NCBI GenBank assembly: GCA_945881965.1
Contig: CAMCVS010000001.1
Coordinates: 353,402-417,401 of the forward strand
From: Paracoccus haematequi
GTDB taxonomy: Bacteria; Pseudomonadota; Alphaproteobacteria; Rhodobacterales; Rhodobacteraceae
Direction: 5' to 3'
DNA: 64,000 bases
How positions within the stretch are numbered: position 1 is the first letter of the stretch; every line of letters starts with the position of its first letter. The position numbers and the translations under genes are program-made. A model generated the notes under the pieces. It was not told the origin of the DNA. It saw only the letters and a list, made by a program, of their open reading frames with translations, and did not search any database. Of the stretch, positions 7,339-16,163 are shown one piece after another.

Positions 7339-10223
7339 TCGGCGGCGGGCAGGATGCGGCGGGCCGCAGATGCCTGCGCGGCATAGCTTTCCTGCCAGTC
7401 GGACGGGCCATTCGACGCGCTGACCTGCACCGCCGTCACCTTGTATTCCGGGCAATTGGTCGCCCAGTCGGAATAGTCGGTTGTGATGACATTCGCCTGC
7501 GTATCGGGGTGGTGGAAGGTGGTGTAAACGACACCGGGGCTGACGCGATCCGTCACCTGCGCGCGCAGCGTGGTTTCGCCCGCCCGCGACGCCAGCCGCA
7601 CCCAATCGCCGTCTTTCAGGCCGCGCACCTCGGCATCATGGGGGTGGATTTCCAGCACATCCTGATCGTGCCAGACTACATTCGCGGTGCGCCGGGTCTG
7701 CGCGCCGACGTTATACTGCGACAGGATGCGCCCCGTGGTCAGCAACAGCGGGAACCGCGCGCCGGTCTTTTCCTCGGTCGCGACATATTCGGTGACGATG
7801 AACCGCCCTTTGCCGCGCACGAAACCATCGACATGCATCAGCGGCGTGCCATCTGGCACCTTGTCGTTGCAGGGCCATTGCACCGAGCCCTTTTGCTCCA
7901 GCACATCATAGCTGACACCGGCAAAGCTGGGCGTGGTTGCGGCGATTTCGTCCATGATTTCCGACGGATGGGCGTAGGCCCACGTCGCCCCCATCGCATT
8001 GGCCAGCATCTGGGTGATTTCCCAATCGGCATAGCCGTTGCGCGGGGCCATCACGCGGCGCACGCGGTTAATGCGGCGTTCGGCATTGGTGAATGTGCCG
8101 TCTTTCTCCAGAAACGTCGATCCGGGCAGGAACACATGCGCGTAATTCGCTGTTTCGTTCAGGAACAGATCATGCACGATGACGCAGTCCATCGCGGCAA
8201 GGCCAGCGGCGACATGCTTGGTATCCGGGTCGGATTGCAGGATATCCTCGCCCTGGCAATACAGGCCCTTGAACGTGCCCTCGACGGCGGCATCCAGCAT
8301 GTTGGGGATGCGCAGGCCGGGTTCGGGGTCGAGGGCCACACCCCATACGGCCTCGAATGTCGCTCGCGCTTCGGGCAGTTTCACATGGCGATAGCCCGGC
8401 AATTCATGCGGGAACGACCCCATGTCGCACGACCCCTGCACGTTGTTCTGCCCGCGCAACGGGTTCACGCCGACGCCGGGGCGACCGATATTGCCGGTCA
8501 GCATCGCCAGATTGGCAATCGCCATCACGGTGGTGGTGCCCTGGCTGTGCTCGGTCACGCCAAGGCCGTAGTAAATCGCCCCATTGCCCCCGGTCGCGAA
8601 CAGCCGCGCCGCCGCGCGCAAGTCTGCGGCGGGAACGCCGGTCAACAGTTCCACCGCCTCGGGCGCATGACGCGGATTGGCGATGAATTCGGCGTAATGC
8701 TGGAATTCGTCCCAATCGCAACGCTCGCGGATGAAGGTCTGATCCATCAGCCCTTCGGTCACGATCACATGCGCCATGGCCGATACCACGGCCACATTGG
8801 TGCCGGGCCGCAGGGGCAGATGATGCGCGGCCTGAATATGGGCGGAGCGAACCAGATCGGTGCGGCGCGGATCGACCACGATCAGCTTGGCCCCCGCGCG
8901 CAGGCGTTTCTTCAGGCGGCTGGCAAACACCGGATGCCCGTCGGTGGGGTTCGCGCCGATCACCAGCACGACATCGCTGTGTTCGACCGAATCGAAATCC
9001 TGCGTTCCGGCGGATGTGCCGAACGTCTGGCCCAGCCCATATCCGGTGGGCGAATGGCAGACCCGCGCGCAGGTGTCGGTGTTGTTGTTGCCAAACACCG
9101 CTCGGGCCAGTTTCTGCACCAGATAGGTTTCTTCGTTGGTGCAGCGCGAGGATGTGATCACGCCGATGGATTTCTGGCCGTATGTGGCCTGCAATCCGCG
9201 CATCCGTTCGGCGGCGTATGTGATCGCCTCGGGCCATGATACCTCGCGCCACGGCTCAGAGATGGCGTCGCGGATCATTGGGCGCAGGATGCGGTCCTGA
9301 TGGGTGGCGTAGCCATAGGCGAAGCGGCCCTTGACGCAGCTATGGCCACGGTTCGCCGCGCCGTGTTTCCACGGCACCATACGCACCAGTTGGTCGCCGT
9401 TCAGTTCCGCCTTGAAATTGCAGCCCACGCCGCAATAGGCGCAGGTGGTGATGACCGACCGGGTGGGCTTGCCCAGATCCGCCACCGATTTTTCCTGCAA
9501 CGTGCCAGTCGGGCAGGCCTGCACACAGGCCCCGCAACTGACACAATCCGAGGTCAGGAAGGTATCGTTCTTGCCGCCCGCCTTGACCCGGCTGTCAAAT
9601 CCGCGCCCTTCGATGGTCAGGGCAAATGTGCCCTGCACCTCTTCGCAGGCGCGCACGCAGCGCGAACAGACGATGCATTTCGCGGGGTCATAGGCGAAAT
9701 AGGGGTTGGTTTCGTCCTTGGGGATATAGCGGGCGTTGAGTTCACCCCCCGCGCGGGTCTGGAAATGGTTGTCGCCGGGCGCGTAACGCACATCGCGCAG
9801 GCCCACTATCCCCGCCATGTCCTGCAATTCGCAATCGCCGTTCGCGCTGCACGTCAGGCAATCCAGCGGATGGTCGGAGATATACAGCTCCATCACGCCC
9901 TTGCGCAGTTTCTGCACCTTGGCCGATTGCGTCCGCACCACCATGCCATCCGCCACCGGCGTGGTGCAGGACGCGGGCGTGCCGCGCCGCCCCTCGATTT
10001 CCACCACGCAGAGCCGGCAGGACCCGAAAGCGTTGAGGTTGTCCGAGGCACACAGTTTCGGCACCGTGATCCCCGCCAGCGCCGCCGCCCGCATGACCGA
10101 TGTGCCACCGGGCACGGTAACGGCAATCCCGTCGATGTGCAGCGTGACGGGCACGCCATGCGCCGCCGGCGTGCCGAAATCGGTATCGGGAAAGGCGTCT
10201 GATGGCAGGCGGAAATCCTTCAT
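7335..10223 (-). CDS. fdsA: NAD-dependent formate dehydrogenase, molybdopterin alpha subunit
   Basis: 962-residue catalytic subunit oxidising formate to CO2. An N-terminal NuoG-like part has a [2Fe-2S] site (Cys58, 69, 72, 86), a HPLDCLTC...C site and two ferredoxin-type [4Fe-4S] motifs (CIVCSRCVRAC and DCVSCGACVQACP). The molybdopterin oxidoreductase core follows, with its own cluster starting CAYCGVGC and the active-site segment CARVCHSPTGYGLGQ. The metal ligand there is Cys, not selenocysteine. A C-terminal molydop-binding domain ends the protein. Electrons pass via the clusters to FdsB. The 13-base gap to fdsB and the overlap with fdhD indicate one transcript. Confidence 0.97.
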   Translation of the reverse strand: MKDFRLPSDAFPDTDFGTPAAHGVPVTLHIDGIAVTVPGGTSVMRAAALAGITVPKLCASDNLNAFGSCRLCVVEIEGRRGTPASCTTPVADGMVVRTQSAKVQKLRKGVMELYISDHPLDCLTCSANGDCELQDMAGIVGLRDVRYAPGDNHFQTRAGGELNARYIPKDETNPYFAYDPAKCIVCSRCVRACEEVQGTFALTIEGRGFDSRVKAGGKNDTFLTSDCVSCGACVQACPTGTLQEKSVADLGKPTRSVITTCAYCGVGCNFKAELNGDQLVRMVPWKHGAANRGHSCVKGRFAYGYATHQDRILRPMIRDAISEPWREVSWPEAITYAAERMRGLQATYGQKSIGVITSSRCTNEETYLVQKLARAVFGNNNTDTCARVCHSPTGYGLGQTFGTSAGTQDFDSVEHSDVVLVIGANPTDGHPVFASRLKKRLRAGAKLIVVDPRRTDLVRSAHIQAAHHLPLRPGTNVAVVSAMAHVIVTEGLMDQTFIRERCDWDEFQHYAEFIANPRHAPEAVELLTGVPAADLRAAARLFATGGNGAIYYGLGVTEHSQGTTTVMAIANLAMLTGNIGRPGVGVNPLRGQNNVQGSCDMGSFPHELPGYRHVKLPEARATFEAVWGVALDPEPGLRIPNMLDAAVEGTFKGLYCQGEDILQSDPDTKHVAAGLAAMDCVIVHDLFLNETANYAHVFLPGSTFLEKDGTFTNAERRINRVRRVMAPRNGYADWEITQMLANAMGATWAYAHPSEIMDEIAATTPSFAGVSYDVLEQKGSVQWPCNDKVPDGTPLMHVDGFVRGKGRFIVTEYVATEEKTGARFPLLLTTGRILSQYNVGAQTRRTANVVWHDQDVLEIHPHDAEVRGLKDGDWVRLASRAGETTLRAQVTDRVSPGVVYTTFHHPDTQANVITTDYSDWATNCPEYKVTAVQVSASNGPSDWQESYAAQASAARRILPAAE

Positions 10224-10236
10224 CGGCGGCTCCTGG

Positions 10237-11769
10237 TCATTCTGCGGCAGATTGGGCTGCGGCCTTGCGGGCGGGGGCGAAATCGTCGGGGAAATGGGTC
10301 AGCGCGGACATCACCGGATAAGGGGTGAACCCGCCAAGGGCACACAGGCTGCCGTCCTTCATCGTCTCGCACAGGTCGGTCAGCAGCGGAATCGCACCCG
10401 CGTCGCCGCCTGCGATACGGTCGATGGTTTCCACGCCGCGCACCGCGCCGATGCGGCAGGGCGTGCATTTGCCGCAGCTTTCCACCGCGCAAAATTCCAT
10501 CGCGAACCGCGCGAGGTTCAGCATATCCGCGCTGTCGTCATGCACGACAATTCCCGCATGGCCGATCAGCGCGCCCTTGCGGTCAAATTCCTCATAGCCG
10601 ATGGGCGTGTCGAATTGCGACGGCGGCAGGTAAGCCCCCAGCGGCCCGCCGACCTGCACCGCCTTGACGGGCCGCCCGCTGGCCGTGCCGCCCGCGATGT
10701 CATGGATGATTTCGCCAAGGGGCAGGCCGAACGCGGTTTCAAACAGCCCACCGCGCGCGACATTGCCCGCGATCTGCAACGGCATGGTGCCGCGTGACCG
10801 GCCAAGGCCAAAGCCCGCGTAATGCGCCGCGCCCTTTTCGAGGATCACGGGCACGGTGGCCAGCGACAGCACGTTGTTGACCACAGTCGGCTTGCCAAAC
10901 ACCCCTTCCAATGCGGGCAGCGGCGGCTTGGCGCGCACGATGCCGCGCTTGCCTTCGAGCGAGTTCAGGAGCGAGGTTTCCTCGCCACAGACATAGGCCC
11001 CCGCGCCGACGCGGATCTCCAGATCAAAGGCGGGGCCGGTGCCCATGACCGACGCCCCGATCACCCCCGCATCACGCGCGATCCGCACGGCATCCGACAT
11101 CACAGCGATGGCATCCGGATATTCCGACCGGATATAGACGAAACCCTTGGTCGCCCCCGTCGCCAACCCTGCGATCACCATGCCCTCGATCAGGCAGAAC
11201 GGGTCGCCTTCCATCAGCATGCGGTCGGCGAAGGTGCCGCTGTCACCCTCATCCGCATTGCAGACGATGTATTTCTGCGGCCCCGGCGCATTGCGCACCG
11301 TTTCCCACTTGATGCCCGTCGGAAACCCCGCCCCGCCGCGCCCGCGCAATCCACTGGCGGTCACCTCGGCCACGATGCCCGCCTGATCCATCGCCAGCGC
11401 GCGCCGCAGACCCACCAACCCGCCATGCGCCGCGTAATCCTCCAGCGACAAGGGGTCGATCAGCCCGACGCGGGCGAAGGTCAGCCGGGTCTGCCGCGCG
11501 AAGAACGGGATATCCGCGACCGTGCCGTGACAGCGCAACGTGCCGTCCAGCAGCGCCGTGGCATCACCGGGCGCAACCGGGCCATAGGCCAGACGCACAC
11601 CGTCCCGTTCCACCTCGACCAGCGGTTCCAGCCAGACCATGCCGCGCGATCCGTTGCGGATGATCTGCGCCGTCTGGCCACGCCGCGCGGCCTCGGCTGC
11701 AATCGCTTCGGCCACAGCATCGGACCCAAGGGCGCGGGCGGCGGCATCGCGGGGCACGTAGATCTTCAT
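10237..11769 (-). CDS. fdsB: NAD-dependent formate dehydrogenase, NADH/FMN beta subunit
   Basis: 510-residue NuoF-like subunit that reduces NAD+ with electrons from FdsA. An N-terminal thioredoxin-like extension (about 1-110) is followed by the FMN/NAD domain with GRGGAGFPTGIKWE and CGEETSLLNSLEGKRG. A C-terminal SLBB and cluster domain carries ESCGKCTPCRIG, the [4Fe-4S] ligands. The start overlaps the fdsG stop by ATGA (11766-11769), so the two are translationally coupled. Confidence 0.96.
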   Translation of the reverse strand: MKIYVPRDAAARALGSDAVAEAIAAEAARRGQTAQIIRNGSRGMVWLEPLVEVERDGVRLAYGPVAPGDATALLDGTLRCHGTVADIPFFARQTRLTFARVGLIDPLSLEDYAAHGGLVGLRRALAMDQAGIVAEVTASGLRGRGGAGFPTGIKWETVRNAPGPQKYIVCNADEGDSGTFADRMLMEGDPFCLIEGMVIAGLATGATKGFVYIRSEYPDAIAVMSDAVRIARDAGVIGASVMGTGPAFDLEIRVGAGAYVCGEETSLLNSLEGKRGIVRAKPPLPALEGVFGKPTVVNNVLSLATVPVILEKGAAHYAGFGLGRSRGTMPLQIAGNVARGGLFETAFGLPLGEIIHDIAGGTASGRPVKAVQVGGPLGAYLPPSQFDTPIGYEEFDRKGALIGHAGIVVHDDSADMLNLARFAMEFCAVESCGKCTPCRIGAVRGVETIDRIAGGDAGAIPLLTDLCETMKDGSLCALGGFTPYPVMSALTHFPDDFAPARKAAAQSAAE

Positions 11770-12254
11770 CCCGCCACCTCGGCCAAAAGCGCATCAAAGG
11801 CGGCGGGCGACACGCGCCCCATCAAACGATTCTGCCCCTGCCCGTCCACCATAACAGCGGGCGCACAGGCGCAGAGGCCCAGGCAATAGATCGGTTCCAG
11901 CGTCACCGCGCCATCCGCCGTGGTGCCGTGCCAATCCACCCCCAACCGCGCGCGGGCGTGATCTGCAAGCTGGTCGGCCCCCATCGCCTTGCACGCCTCG
12001 GCCCGACAGATTTTCACCACATGCCGTCCGGCGGGCGTCTCGCGGAAATCGTGGTAAAAGGTCATCACGCCATGCACCTCGGCGCGGGTGATGTTCAGCC
12101 GCTGGGCGATCAATGGCAGCGCGGCCTCGGGCACATGGCCAATGGCGGCTTGCAGCGCGTGCAGGATCGGCAACAAAGGCCCCTCAAGGTGCATCTGGCT
12201 GTCGATGATGGCGCAAAGCGCGGCATCAGATGGCAGAGAGTCGATGAGGGTCAT
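11766..12254 (-). CDS. fdsG: NAD-dependent formate dehydrogenase, gamma subunit
   Basis: 162-residue NuoE-like [2Fe-2S] protein partnering FdsB. Cluster ligands are in the pattern CRAEAC and CLGLCACAP in the C-terminal thioredoxin-like half; the N-terminal helical half carries TRAEVHGVMTFYHDF. The start MTLIDSLPSD was chosen because it has a GGAG ribosome site about 8 bases upstream. The open frame extends further upstream into the ffh region but lacks any family similarity there. It is the first gene of the fds operon, divergent from ffh. Confidence 0.95.
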   Translation of the reverse strand: MTLIDSLPSDAALCAIIDSQMHLEGPLLPILHALQAAIGHVPEAALPLIAQRLNITRAEVHGVMTFYHDFRETPAGRHVVKICRAEACKAMGADQLADHARARLGVDWHGTTADGAVTLEPIYCLGLCACAPAVMVDGQGQNRLMGRVSPAAFDALLAEVAG

Positions 12255-12325
12255 GGGATACTCCGGTATGCCGCGCAGCATGTCGCGGGCATCATGGGTA
12301 ATCAATATCGTAATCCTGTGAGGCG

Positions 12326-12340
12326 ATAGGTTTTGCCTAT
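12326..12340. promoter_or_regulatory. Candidate LysR-type operator upstream of fdsG
   Basis: ATAGG-TTTTG-CCTAT is a perfect 5-bp dyad 72 bases upstream of the fdsG start. LysR-family regulators (FdsR in relatives) commonly bind such interrupted dyads to activate divergent or downstream operons. No LysR gene is in the window, so the regulator would act in trans. Confidence 0.4.
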
Positions 12341-12366
12341 TGTCGCTGTCACACGCCTGCCACATC

Positions 12367-12395
12367 TTGACTCGGGTGGCGTCCTGCCCTAACCG
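12367..12395 (+). promoter_or_regulatory. Candidate sigma-70 promoter for ffh
   Basis: TTGACT (12367-12372), a 17-base spacer and TAACCG (12390-12395) fit a housekeeping promoter with a good -35 and weak -10. Transcription would start near 12402 and yield a leader of about 140 bases before ffh. Confidence 0.35.
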
Positions 12396-12405
12396 CACAG
12401 GTATC

Positions 12406-12481
12406 CCGGAGGCAAACAGGCTTCCGGTCCACCTCACCCGTGGATCGCCCCCCGTCAGCGCGTTGCGCCCACGGGGTCGAT
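12406..12481 (+). promoter_or_regulatory. Structured leader upstream of ffh (two stem-loops)
   Basis: First stem-loop: CCGGAGGC, loop AAACAG, GCTTCCGG (12406-12427, 8 bp with one G-U pair). A flanking GGTGG (12375-12379) could pair with CCACC (12429-12433). Second stem-loop: CCCCGT (12450-12455) with ACGGGG (12471-12476), extended by GATCG/TCGAT-type flanks. It matches no riboswitch I know. The most likely reading is a structured 5' leader or a small RNA in the ffh/fds divergent gap. Confidence 0.35.
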
Positions 12482-12543
12482 TGTCGTTTTCCACCTCGGC
12501 CCCCATATGGGACCGGACACAGCAACCCGCGAAAGGACCGCGC

Positions 12544-14052
12544 ATGTTTTCTTCCTTGTCAGAGCGCCTTGGCAGCGTTTTCGACCGGCTGACGAAACAG
12601 GGTGCCCTGTCCGAAGATGATGTGCGCGCCGCGCTGCGCGAAGTCCGCGTCGCGCTGTTAGAGGCCGACGTGTCGCTGCCGGTGGTGCGCGATTTCATCA
12701 AGGCGGTCGAGAAAAAGGCGACCGGCGCGGCGGTGACCAAGTCGATCACGCCGGGGCAGCAGGTGGTCAAGATCGTCCATGACGAATTGATCGCGGTGCT
12801 GACCGGCGACAGCGATCCGGGGCGGCTCAAGATCGACAACCCGCCCGCACCCATCCTGATGGTGGGCCTGCAAGGGTCGGGCAAGACGACGACGACGGCG
12901 AAACTGGCCAAGCGGTTGAAAGACCGCGAGGGCAAGAAGGTGCTGATGGCGTCGTTGGACACCAACCGCCCCGCCGCGATGGAACAGTTGGCGATTCTGG
13001 GCGCGCAGATCGGCGTCGATACCCTGCCCATCGTCAAGGGCGAAGACCCGGTGGCGATTGCGCGCCGCGCGAAAACGCAGGCGGCTTTGGGCGGCTATGA
13101 CGTTTACCTGCTGGATACCGCAGGCCGGTTGCACATCGACGCCGAACTGATCGCACAGGCCGCCGCCGTGCGCGACGTCGCCAACCCGCGCGAAACGCTT
13201 TTGGTGGTTGATGGCCTGACCGGGCAGGACGCGGTCAATGTGGCGACCGAATTTGACGCCAAGATCGGCGTCACCGGCGTCGTGCTGACCCGGATGGACG
13301 GCGACGGGCGCGGCGGTGCGGCGCTGTCGATGCGGGCGATCACCGGCAAGCCGATCCGCTTTGTCGGCCTTGGCGAAAAGATGGACGCGATCGAGGTGTT
13401 CGATCCGTCCCGCGTCGCAGGCCGCATTCTGGGAATGGGCGATATCGTAGCCCTGGTGGAACGCGCACAGCAGACCTTCGAGGCCGAACAGGCCGAACGC
13501 ATGATGCGGCGGTTCCAGAAGGGTCAGTTCAACATGAACGACCTGAAGATGCAGTTGGACCAGATGCTGAAGATGGGCGGCATGGAAAGCATGATGGGGA
13601 TGCTGCCCGGCATGGGCAAGATGGCGTCGCAGGCGCGCGAGGCCGGTCTGGACGACAGGATGCTGAAACGCCAGATCGCGCTGATCCAGTCGATGACGAA
13701 AAAGGAACGCGCCAACCCCGACCTGTTGCAGGCCAGCCGCAAGAAACGCATCGCGGCGGGGGCGGGGCTGGATGTGTCCGACCTGAACAAGCTTTTGAAA
13801 ATGCACCGCCAGATGGCCGACATGATGAAAAAGCTGGGCGGCAAGGGCGGGATGCTGAAACAGGCGATGGCCAGCATGATGGGCAAAGGCGGGATGCCCG
13901 ACATGAAAGACCCCGCTGCGTTGGAAGCTGCCGCAAAGCAGTTGCAGGGCAAGATGCCGGGGCTGGGTGGCATGGGCGGGTTTGGTGGCATGGGCGGCAT
14001 GGGCGGCATGAAGCTGCCGGGTGGGCTGTCGGGGTTCGGCAAGAAGAAATGA
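12544..14052 (+). CDS. ffh: Signal recognition particle protein Ffh (SRP54)
   Basis: 502-residue GTPase that with 4.5S RNA binds signal sequences of nascent membrane proteins and targets ribosomes to FtsY. It has an N-terminal helical bundle (about 1-85) and a G domain with P-loop GLQGSGKTTTTAKLA (about 107-121) and DTAGRLHID. The Met-rich M domain (about 300-430) ends in a Gly/Met-rich tail. The start MFSSLSERLGS follows AAAGGA; a longer frame from 12340 has no similarity and is rejected. It starts a chain of six genes coupled by ATGA overlaps. Confidence 0.97.
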   Translation: MFSSLSERLGSVFDRLTKQGALSEDDVRAALREVRVALLEADVSLPVVRDFIKAVEKKATGAAVTKSITPGQQVVKIVHDELIAVLTGDSDPGRLKIDNPPAPILMVGLQGSGKTTTTAKLAKRLKDREGKKVLMASLDTNRPAAMEQLAILGAQIGVDTLPIVKGEDPVAIARRAKTQAALGGYDVYLLDTAGRLHIDAELIAQAAAVRDVANPRETLLVVDGLTGQDAVNVATEFDAKIGVTGVVLTRMDGDGRGGAALSMRAITGKPIRFVGLGEKMDAIEVFDPSRVAGRILGMGDIVALVERAQQTFEAEQAERMMRRFQKGQFNMNDLKMQLDQMLKMGGMESMMGMLPGMGKMASQAREAGLDDRMLKRQIALIQSMTKKERANPDLLQASRKKRIAAGAGLDVSDLNKLLKMHRQMADMMKKLGGKGGMLKQAMASMMGKGGMPDMKDPAALEAAAKQLQGKMPGLGGMGGFGGMGGMGGMKLPGGLSGFGKKK

Positions 14053-14564
14053 TGCCGCCCGTGATGCCTCCTTTGTTGCATACCGCGCGCCTGGTGCTGC
14101 GCCCGATGGGGCCGGGGGATTTCCCGGCCTACGCGGCGTTCATGGCCAGCCCGCGCGCGGCGTTCATGGGCGGGCCTTATGACACGCGCGCGGCTTGGGG
14201 CATTTTCTGCCATGACGCGGCGGGCTGGGCGCTATTTGGCCATGGCGCGCTGATGATCGAGGCGGATGGCGTCACGGTCGGACAGGTCGGCATCAGCCAT
14301 GGGCCGTTGTTCCCGGAACCAGAGCTGGGCTGGCTGTTGTATGACGGCCATGAACGGCAGGGTTACGCCACCGAAGCCGCCGCCGCGCTGCGTGCCCATG
14401 CCCTCGCCGCCGGTCTGCCGTCGCTGGTCAGCTATACCGACGCCGAAAACTATGCCTCGCAGGCCGTGGCGCAGCGACTTGGCGCGGTGCTGGACCCGGA
14501 CGCTGTGCCGCAGGATGCGGGCGATCTGGTCTGGCGTCACCCGGTCAAGGGTGGACAAGCATGA
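14049..14564 (+). CDS. GNAT acetyltransferase, tandem copy 1
   Basis: 171-residue RimJ/RimL-type N-acetyltransferase. Opening strand LLHTARLVLRPMGPGDF is followed by the acetyl-CoA segment PELGWLLYDGHERQGYATEA (about residues 93-112). It is the first of four adjacent paralogues and overlaps the ffh stop by ATGA (14049-14052). Substrate unknown; the ribosomal neighbourhood makes a ribosomal-protein or small-molecule target possible but unproven. Confidence 0.85.
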   Translation: MMPPVMPPLLHTARLVLRPMGPGDFPAYAAFMASPRAAFMGGPYDTRAAWGIFCHDAAGWALFGHGALMIEADGVTVGQVGISHGPLFPEPELGWLLYDGHERQGYATEAAAALRAHALAAGLPSLVSYTDAENYASQAVAQRLGAVLDPDAVPQDAGDLVWRHPVKGGQA

Positions 14565-15097
14565 TTCCGCGTCTGGAAACACCGCGTCTTGTCCTGCGTG
14601 CCGCCACCTTGGACGATTTCCCGGCGTTCCGGGATTTCTACATGGGGCCACGGTCGCATTACGTGGGCGGGCCGCTGACGGCGGAACTGGCGTGGCGGAT
14701 GCTGGCGATGGAAATCGGGCATTGGTCGCTGAAGGGTTTTGGCCGCTTTATCGTCGCAGAACGCGCGACGGGCGCGCCGGTGGGTCTGGTCGGCCCGTTC
14801 GAACCCTATGGCTGGCCGGAGCCCGAACTGGGCTGGGACCTGTTCGATGGCCACGAGGGCAAGGGGTATGCCACCGAGGCCGCGATGGCCGCGCGGGCCT
14901 ATGCCTATGGCGAACTGGGCTGGCCCACCGCGATCAGCCTGGTGAAACCCGCCAACACCGCGTCGGCGCGTGTCGCGCAGCGGTTGGGTTGTGTGCTGGA
15001 CAGCACATTTACCCATGAACGCCACGGCCCGATGCAGGTCTGGCGTCACCCTGCGCCTGAAACGCTGGCCGATGGCGGCATGGGGGCCTACGCATGA
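14561..15097 (+). CDS. GNAT acetyltransferase, tandem copy 2
   Basis: 178-residue RimJ/RimL-type acetyltransferase with MIPRLETPRLVLRAATLDDF at the N terminus and PELGWDLFDGHEGKGYATEA in the acetyl-CoA loop. Among the four tandem copies it looks closest to copy 4 in the loop. The start overlaps the copy 1 stop by ATGA (14561-14564), so the genes are translationally coupled. Substrate unknown. Confidence 0.85.
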   Translation: MIPRLETPRLVLRAATLDDFPAFRDFYMGPRSHYVGGPLTAELAWRMLAMEIGHWSLKGFGRFIVAERATGAPVGLVGPFEPYGWPEPELGWDLFDGHEGKGYATEAAMAARAYAYGELGWPTAISLVKPANTASARVAQRLGCVLDSTFTHERHGPMQVWRHPAPETLADGGMGAYA

Positions 15098-15615
15098 CCC
15101 TGCACAGCGTAGATATTCCGGTGATCGAGACCGCACGCCTGATCCTGCGCGCGGGCCGCGAAACCGATCTGGACGCGCTGGCCGCGTTTTATGCGTCGGA
15201 TCGTGCGGCCTATGTCGGCGGGCCGATGGACCGGGTGCAGTCCTGGCTGGCGATTGCGGCGGGGCTGGGACATTGGCTGATCCGGGGCTATGGCATGTGG
15301 ACAATGGAGGACCGTGTGACAGGCCTGCCCTGCGGGCGCTGCGGGTTCATCTTCCGCGAGGGCTGGCCGGAGCCGGAACTGGGCTGGCAGGTCTGGGATG
15401 GCTTCGAGGGCAACGGGCTGGCCCATGAGGCGGTCGTGGCGGCGCGGGATCATGGCGCGCGGTACTTCGGGCTGGATAGCGTGGTGTCCTATATCGACCC
15501 CGCAAACCTGCGGTCGCAACGTCTGGCCATCCGGTTGGGTGCGGTGCATGATGGCGACACCACCTTGCTGGGCGGCCCGGTGCAGGCGTGGCGGCATCCG
15601 CGGGTGACAGCATGA
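15094..15615 (+). CDS. GNAT acetyltransferase, tandem copy 3
   Basis: 173-residue RimJ/RimL-type acetyltransferase. N-terminal IETARLILRAGRETDLDALA; loop PELGWQVWDGFEGNGLAHEA. This loop is the most divergent of the four (GNGLAHEA in place of GKGYATEA), which may mark a different substrate or weaker catalysis. It overlaps copy 2 by ATGA (15094-15097). Confidence 0.85.
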   Translation: MTLHSVDIPVIETARLILRAGRETDLDALAAFYASDRAAYVGGPMDRVQSWLAIAAGLGHWLIRGYGMWTMEDRVTGLPCGRCGFIFREGWPEPELGWQVWDGFEGNGLAHEAVVAARDHGARYFGLDSVVSYIDPANLRSQRLAIRLGAVHDGDTTLLGGPVQAWRHPRVTA

Positions 15616-16163
15616 CCGCCTTCCACATCACCGGCGAAAGCCTGATCCGCATCCCGACGCTGGAAACCGCGCGGCTGCGGCTGCGCGCGCCCGAGGCGCA
15701 AGATTTCGACGCCTATGCCGCCTTCCGCGCCTCGGCCCGGTCGGTGACAGTGGGCGGGCCGTTTGACCGGGTCGCGGCCTTTGGGCAGTACTGCGCCATC
15801 ATCGGGCATTGGCAATTGCGGGGGTTTGGCCGCTGGATCGTGGCGGATATCGTGACCGACGCAGCCCTTGGCATCGCGGGTCTGCACCACCCCGAGGATT
15901 GGCCAGAACCCGAGATCGCATGGTCGCTGTTCGATGGGGCCGAGGGCAAGGGGTATGCGTCCGAGGCCGCGATTGCCGCGCGCGGCTATGCCTATGACGT
16001 GCTGGGATGGGCGACAGTGGCCAGCCTGATCATGCCGACGAATACCCGGTCCGGCGCCGTTGCCGCCCGCGTTCAGGCGCGCCGCGAGGGCAGCTATGAT
16101 CACCCGCAACTCGGCCCGCTGGACATCTGGCGGCACCTGCCACCCGAAAGGATCCTCGCATGA
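15612..16163 (+). CDS. GNAT acetyltransferase, tandem copy 4
   Basis: 183-residue RimJ/RimL-type acetyltransferase. The start MTAFHITGESLIRIPTLETA at 15612 overlaps the copy 3 stop by ATGA; an upstream in-frame codon at 15588 lies inside copy 3. Acetyl-CoA loop: PEIAWSLFDGAEGKGYASEA. It is followed, with another ATGA overlap, by the chorismate mutase gene. Confidence 0.85.
   Translation: MTAFHITGESLIRIPTLETARLRLRAPEAQDFDAYAAFRASARSVTVGGPFDRVAAFGQYCAIIGHWQLRGFGRWIVADIVTDAALGIAGLHHPEDWPEPEIAWSLFDGAEGKGYASEAAIAARGYAYDVLGWATVASLIMPTNTRSGAVAARVQARREGSYDHPQLGPLDIWRHLPPERILA

Noticed and set aside
7326-9239. 637-codon open frame on the plus strand opposite fdsA
   Set aside because: It is a shadow of fdsA in a high-GC sequence: rich in His/Arg/Gly, no domains, no ribosome site.
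7335-10223. Selenocysteine in formate dehydrogenase
   Set aside because: The active-site position is encoded by an ordinary Cys codon (CARVCHSPT); no in-frame TGA occurs.
12390-12440. Possible 4.5S (SRP) RNA next to ffh
   Set aside because: The conserved SRP RNA apical motif (GGAAGG...AGCA type) is not present; only a simple hairpin is.
12255-13037. N-terminal extension of the fdsG open frame into ffh
   Set aside because: The NuoE-like sequence begins only at 12254 with a good ribosome site; the extension overlaps ffh on the opposite strand.
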